Shown: positions 59,255 to 64,000 of the stretch, one piece after another
Position numbering within the stretch: position 1 is the first letter of the stretch
Layout: each line of letters opens with the position of its first letter
Source of the DNA: Paralvinella palmiformis
Lineage: Eukaryota; Annelida; Polychaeta; Terebellida; Alvinellidae
Length of the DNA: 64,000 nucleotides
Direction of reading: 5' to 3'
Assembly (NCBI GenBank): GCA_025642065.1
Contig: JAODUP010001286.1
Coordinates: 18,796-82,795, forward strand
Program-made: the position numbers and the translations under genes
The notes under the pieces: model-generated
Databases searched by the model: none
What the model saw: only the letters and a program-made list of their open reading frames with translations
Told to the model about the DNA's origin: nothing

Positions 59255-59935
59255 TGCTATGCCAATATCATCGAAAAGAATCGAGCTCAGGGGTTGGGCC
59301 ATCTCATAGTCAAGGTGAATTGCAAAATTCATCAACAAAATAATGGGAGTAAAGTCATACGAAACTTGCCCAAAATATGCATTATTGAGATGTGCCAAAT
59401 TTCTAAATTTTCTCTTTTGTGACCATATATAAACACTAGACTGATACATACCGCTGAATCAATGAGTGTATAACTGTAGATATAAACTGTTTGGCTGTGG
59501 GTTCTAAATAGTCACCGTGTGCAACAATGAACAAATGACTGAATAAATTAAACAATTGCATAGTGACATCTGAATGCCATATACCAATGAGAGAAAAACA
59601 TACCTCTGTGTATAATAATTCTTAATACACCAACATTCTAGGCGCGAAATCAAGTGAAATAAATGAAAAGATTTGCTTAATAGAAAACGCAAATGTGGGC
59701 TTATGTTACCTCAACTCAAATGATAAAAACTGATATGTATTTGAAATGAGAAAATGACAATTGAAAAATGAATTTATTTCGAATTAACAACTCTATTCAG
59801 TTATATTATAAATATATAACAATGATAATTTAAATCGAAATAAATGTAAATTGGGTTACCATTGTAGCATAACTGTTGTCTTCCTACAGTCCCCAAATAA
59901 TGATGAACAGTTATGTGTATAAGTGTTTATTTGCA
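59255..59935. other. Non-coding stretch
   Basis: 59255-59315 resembles the block at 36.26-36.35 kb. The remainder is unrecognised. Confidence 0.45.
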
Positions 59936-59940
<5 letters not shown>

Positions 59941-59994
<54 letters not shown>

Positions 59995-60017
59995 TGTGTG
60001 TGTATGTGTATATTTAT

Positions 60018-60109
<92 letters not shown>

Positions 60110-60110
60110 G
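59941..60110. repeat. (TA)n-(GT)n compound microsatellite
   Basis: (TA)n at 59945-59988, then (GT)n at 60020-60108. The VCVCVC and THTHTH ORFs are its translations. Confidence 0.97.
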
Positions 60111-60114
60111 TATG

Positions 60115-61520
60115 TATTTGCGTGCGTATGTGCTGAGTGTGTGTGTTGTTTATTAAGTATGTCCTGCTCAGATTCACCATCACCACTAACTGTATATCAG
60201 AAAATTGTCCCTAGCTATTCAAAACGCTGTAGTCTATAAAAGTTTCCTCCAAATAATGCATTCTAGAGTGTGAGTTAGGGGAGAATCAGGTGGGCTTATT
60301 ACCCCAATCTAGACAACTTCATAGCCAATGCTATGACAACATTAATGCATTGCCAATATTAACGTTATAAGTATCCAGAGTTAAACAATTCCTTCTCCAC
60401 GTGTTTCATCCCATCATTACACAAAGACAAGTTCTGCCTCATTGCATCAAGGCAAGACGAGGGAGTTTTGGATACTGTCTTCGTTCGTGCTAATGTTTGA
60501 TAGATTACGGTAATCAGAGATAAGATATGAGAGCAAAATCCCTCTGTCATCATTCACATGATAACGTTAATTTTTGGGTAAATATATTTATTGCTTTTAA
60601 CCCTCGGGCATGGATTACGAACTCAATTATATAAAGATTCAATGAAATAAATTACATAACTGATAGATGTAGGATAGAATGTGTATATAGACAGGTCATT
60701 GTCAATATAGGAATAGCTAGCCCACAATTAACGAATGCTTCATCCAAACCAACGAAATGAATAGGGGGCGATTACGAGAAAGTACTCCTACTTTTGACCA
60801 AGATAAAATCCTCAGTTATCGCACCCTACTCGAATATTCAAAGTGATTAATTTCATTTATAAGTGTATCTGAAGTATTAAACAGTATCTGGTTTTTTCTT
60901 AGCATACTAAAGGTAGTGATCATTCCGATTTCAGTATCTAATGTAGGATTCATTAACAAAGCTGTGCATTTTAACACTACTATTATTTAGTGCAGCTTTT
61001 TTTTGGCTCCATCCTAAGTGAAAGTATATTTGAATCCCTGCCGTAGTATATTAATACAAAATCGTAGGATATATTTATATTCATAGTGACGAATACATCT
61101 ATGTTGGTAAAAATATCGTGAGCATGCTGTAGATCCCCCTTTATGTAGCATAAACGGATTTAAAAAAGCTGATCAATTTACTATACTCGTAAATCCGAAT
61201 ATTGCGAAACCATGGAATATATTCGATGAAAAATTCATTCAATCACGTTACAAGAAATTCAACAGATATATATTTTAGAATTCATTAATATTAATAAAAG
61301 GATCCAATGACAAAAATTGGTATTATTTGGGTTAGCTGGTTTACATACTGGGTATATAAATCAGCAAGATTGTAACAAATATAGGAAAGCTTAATTTTTG
61401 TTCCAACCCTGTATTGAACTGTATTGAGATTAGTCAAATTTCGTAACCGCCTTCCTCTATTTCAGCTTACAAACACAACTATGCATGATTACACAAAAGA
61501 ATAATACAAATACATACAAA
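60115..61520. other. Non-coding stretch
   Basis: No coding or repeat match identified with confidence. Confidence 0.45.
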
Positions 61521-61525
61521 CTCTC

Positions 61526-61562
61526 ACACACACACACACACACACACACAACACACATACAC
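61526..61562. repeat. (CA)n microsatellite
   Basis: CA dinucleotide with one interruption. Confidence 0.93.
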
Positions 61563-61574
61563 ACATAGTGCTAA

Positions 61575-61910
61575 AGAGAGGAAAAATAGAACGGGAATGT
61601 TATGACCGTGTTTATGCAACCGCCATGACCTAACGCAATATCGTTACGTGACCAAACCTATAACCTGACCGAGAGCATCGTCTGCCAGTAAATGTCTCGT
61701 GACCTGAGTATTACTGATCAAAGAAAGTTTAGACAGTGGTATATATATCAGGTGGCATAAATTAATAGATCAAAGCCAGTGATTCTTTTCACGCTTTGTC
61801 GACGAACAATAATCTGGGAACAAGTACGACATGACTAGCAGTACCTCATCATACCCACGACAAATGGGTCATTATCTATCGTAAAATAACAATAAAATTG
61901 TAAATATGTC
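61575..61910. repeat. Dispersed repeat shared with 8.27-8.59 kb
   Basis: Same orientation and block order as at 8.3 kb, including ACGTGACC, CATCGTCTGCCAGTAAATGT, TATATATCAGGTGGCATAAA and TTATCTATCGTAAAATAACA. Both copies border CA-type repeats. Confidence 0.6.
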
Positions 61911-62072
61911 TACCAACTGAGATATAATATAGGTCAAATCACTACACAAACAATCTTATTGGATAGGGTGAGCGTGACCTCGGATGAAAGAACATATTGT
62001 ATTAAATCATATACCTGCTCGCTCCTGCACAGACACAGCCGTACTTACAAATACTGGCAGAAAGAGAAAGAC

Positions 62073-62078
<6 letters not shown>

Positions 62079-62111
<33 letters not shown>
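62079..62111. repeat. (TA)n microsatellite
   Basis: About 32 bp of AT dinucleotide. Confidence 0.93.
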
Positions 62112-62115
<4 letters not shown>

Positions 62116-62274
62116 CAATCATGAATAGGATTTAGTTCACGAAATGAACGTGTTTTTGGTAATTGTCTTCTTACATTCTGTCCATTTAATATTGTAATAT
62201 TGGGTACACAATTTGTCCTTTTCCGTGAAATCGTTACATATAGGAACATTATATCAACACAAACCAGGCTAAAG

Positions 62275-62509
62275 TGTTGCCCCTCGTACGATGATATTTC
62301 AATGACGACACGTCAGGAACCATGACCTCAGGAAGTAGGCATGGAAATACAAATAATTTATTCAGAGACCTTGGCCTTATTTATAGAATACAGGAAGTGG
62401 AGAGGGCGATGAGGTATTGGAATTGGAAGACTAGTGTGACTGTGGACAGGGTGAGAACAGATAGCAGATATATGGTAAGGAAATAGAGGGGGCAGGACCG
62501 CATGCCACA
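62275..62509 (-). mobile_element. Solo-LTR-like segment, minus strand
   Basis: On the minus strand this 235-bp segment starts TGTGGCATGCGGTCCTGCCC and ends GGGGCAACA (TG...CA). It carries CTATAAATAAGGCC (TATA-like) about 130 bp in and GAATAAATTA (poly-A-signal-like) about 20 bp later, the order expected in an LTR. It is more GC-rich than its flanks. The 5-bp flanks (TAAAG and GCTAT on plus) do not match as a target duplication, and no second copy is in the window, so the call is tentative. Confidence 0.35.
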
Positions 62510-62560
62510 GCTATATTGTTTGCGATTTATTATGCAGAGAAAAAATGTTTATGACTTGTT

Positions 62561-62624
62561 AAGACATTTGACCTTCACTATAGAAATGGTCCAAGACATT
62601 TGACCTTCACCATAGAAATGGTCC
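62561..62624. repeat. 32-bp tandem duplication
   Basis: 62561-62592 and 62593-62624 are the same apart from one base (T or C at position 19). Confidence 0.95.
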
Positions 62625-62629
62625 ATAAA

Positions 62630-62990
62630 TGAAGCCACAGGTTGCTAGTTGGATAAATAAAATAGTCATATCTTGTTCTGATATGACACTTATATAGTTT
62701 GACTATGATTAATATATAGATATAACTATTTCATTATTAAAATCAGGTACATCACAAATAACGTCTTCTAAGTGGTAACAGGGATATAGAATCAACTTCT
62801 TAAAACTATTACAACAAATAGCGTAATTTAATGTCTTAAATTTGTTTAATGGATTATCATTATAAAGATCATTATAAAAACTGATCTTTGAAGACAGTGA
62901 CAATTGGGTTATATGGTTTATATAGTATTGCTTTGAAGAAAGATACAGCAATTGAAAAATAGCTATAAATACGGCTGCTTAGATAATTAA
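62630..62990. other. AT-rich non-coding stretch
   Basis: An 80-residue minus ORF (62709-62951) has no recognised motif. Confidence 0.45.
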
Positions 62991-62997
62991 TCTAAAC

Positions 62998-63230
62998 ATT
63001 CTCACTACTGCCGTGATCTGACTTGGGTGTTCTACTCCCAAACTCCACGACTGTAGGTGATTCGCTTTTTGTTTTTGCTTGGCGGCTTAGGGACTGGTGA
63101 GACATTACACATGTCTCAGCAAGAAAAGTCGCCACTCTGGATTCAGTCCCCTGAAGAAACGTCCAGAGTTTGAATTCACGGTTCGAGATTCTCTGTGCCT
63201 GTGCCTTATTATACAGAGCTAAAACACACA
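62998..63230 (+). repeat. Element S copy 1
   Basis: Full-length match to the minus-strand copy at 40.56-40.78 kb and ending in a (CA)n tract at 63223-63250. It begins GCCGTGATCTGACTTGGGTG at about 63010. Confidence 0.75.
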
Positions 63231-63244
63231 CACGCACACACACA

Positions 63245-63570
63245 CACACAAGAAAGTCATGCTGTAATCACAACACGTTTAATTATATTAGTTTTGTTAT
63301 GTATAATGTAGAATCTATATTGTAGTCTTCATGTAGGGTCTAGCGAAACGACCTATTAATTCATACATTACTGCTAAATGGATTTATACTCCTGGGGTCG
63401 TTTATTACTCTAACAGGTATCTCTGTGGGTCTTAAGCTGCGGACGGAGTTTTTCTCGTATCATAAGTAATTAGGTTAAATTGATATATGCGAATTGTTGA
63501 ATGCATAGCTATTATAATCCCGTCGTGTCATTCGCAGTATCGAAGATCTGCCTGAAATCCGTTATATATA
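63245..63570 (+). repeat. Element P copy 4, partial
   Basis: Matches 27238-27560 at roughly 80% by eye (ATCACAACACG, GTTATGTATAATGTAGAATC, GCGAAACGACCTATTAATTC, TTAAGCTGCGGACGGAGTTT, GATCTGCCTGAAATCCG). It begins right after the (CA)n tail of element S. Confidence 0.75.
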
Positions 63571-63671
63571 TATATATCCGTTATATATATATATAGTCAA
63601 AACACACATCAGTCATACAGACACAGACAGAAACACACAAATGCCACACAGACGGAATACATGGGAAGAGA

Positions 63672-63673
<2 letters not shown>

Positions 63674-63706
<33 letters not shown>

Positions 63707-63734
63707 GGGTGTGTGTGTGTGTGTGTGTGTGTTG

Positions 63735-63813
<79 letters not shown>
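63674..63813. repeat. Long (TG)n microsatellite
   Basis: About 140 bp of GT dinucleotide with GGGGT interruptions. Confidence 0.97.
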
Positions 63814-63816
<3 letters not shown>

Positions 63817-64000
63817 AATGTTGACGATACAAAACAAAAGCCAACAACACAAGAACAGCATTAACAAAATCAACAGTTGCATTATTGTTATAAATCTCTT
63901 GCTAAGCCTATTTAAAACATTTGTTATTGAGAACGTTGCTGGGGAAATTATTCCCACACACGAGATGACTAATAAAGAAGCCATACCCGTTTAGTCTGTC

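Noticed and set aside
63674..63813. Telomere-like or Z-DNA regulatory tract
   Set aside because: It is a plain (TG)n microsatellite; no telomeric motif and no gene nearby to regulate.

Overview
This window is eukaryotic and almost certainly from an invertebrate animal. It is strongly AT-rich, packed with compound microsatellites ((TA)n, (CA)n, (CATA)n, (TTA)n, (CAGT)n), and carries only decayed transposable elements. No exon of a host gene, rRNA gene or functional tRNA gene could be supported; the long repetitive ORFs (runs of IY, VC, TH, MYVC) are microsatellite translations. The element mix (CR1/jockey-group LINEs, an RTE-type LINE, a Penelope-like element with a GIY-YIG nuclease, a Tc1 transposase and tRNA-headed SINEs) together with CA/TA/CATA compound arrays fits a mollusc best, but that is inference.

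Layout. 1-1129: internally deleted RTE-type LINE. 1.5-1.8 kb: LINE RT fragment. 2.7-4.7 kb: copy A of a long dispersed unit, here called unit R. 5.95-8.25 kb: 5'-truncated jockey-group LINE. 8.3-11.4 kb: dispersed repeats, a SINE and a LINE fragment. 12.3-14.7 kb: partial unit R and a second SINE. 15.9-17.5 kb: second jockey-group LINE. 18.4-18.9 kb: element P copy 1. 20.0-20.2 kb: LINE fragment. 21.6-22.8 kb: Penelope-like remnant. 23.4-26.2 kb: unit R copy B, holding a 427-bp foldback element. 26.3-26.9 kb: LINE RT. 27.1-28.4 kb: element P copies 2 and 3. 28.5-28.7 kb: minisatellite and LINE 3' end. 28.8-29.4 kb: unit R fragment G. 30.2-30.9 kb: minus-strand LINE. 31.7-35.6 kb: unit R inverted (copy E). 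36.2-38.3 kb: dense microsatellites. 39.0-40.1 kb: minus-strand LINE 5' half. 40.6-40.8 kb: element S. 40.9-45.8 kb: unit R copy C. 47.9-57.1 kb: unit R copy D, the most complete, with a LINE inserted at 53.9-56.1 kb. 57.5-57.7 kb: SINE. 58.0-58.9 kb: Tc1 pseudogene. 59-60.1 kb: microsatellites. 61.6-61.9 kb: repeat shared with 8.3 kb. 62.3-62.5 kb: LTR-like segment. 63.0-63.6 kb: elements S and P. 63.67-63.81 kb: (TG)n.

The genes do not work together: every coding remnant belongs to a transposable element and all carry stops, frameshifts or deletions. The most notable structure is unit R, a multi-kilobase non-coding unit present in at least seven diverged copies with shared landmark order. 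Copies C and D are colinear over their whole length apart from insertions, so part of this window may be an ancient segmental or tandem duplication later filled by transposons. All homology statements rest on reading the sequence by eye; no alignment or database search was run.
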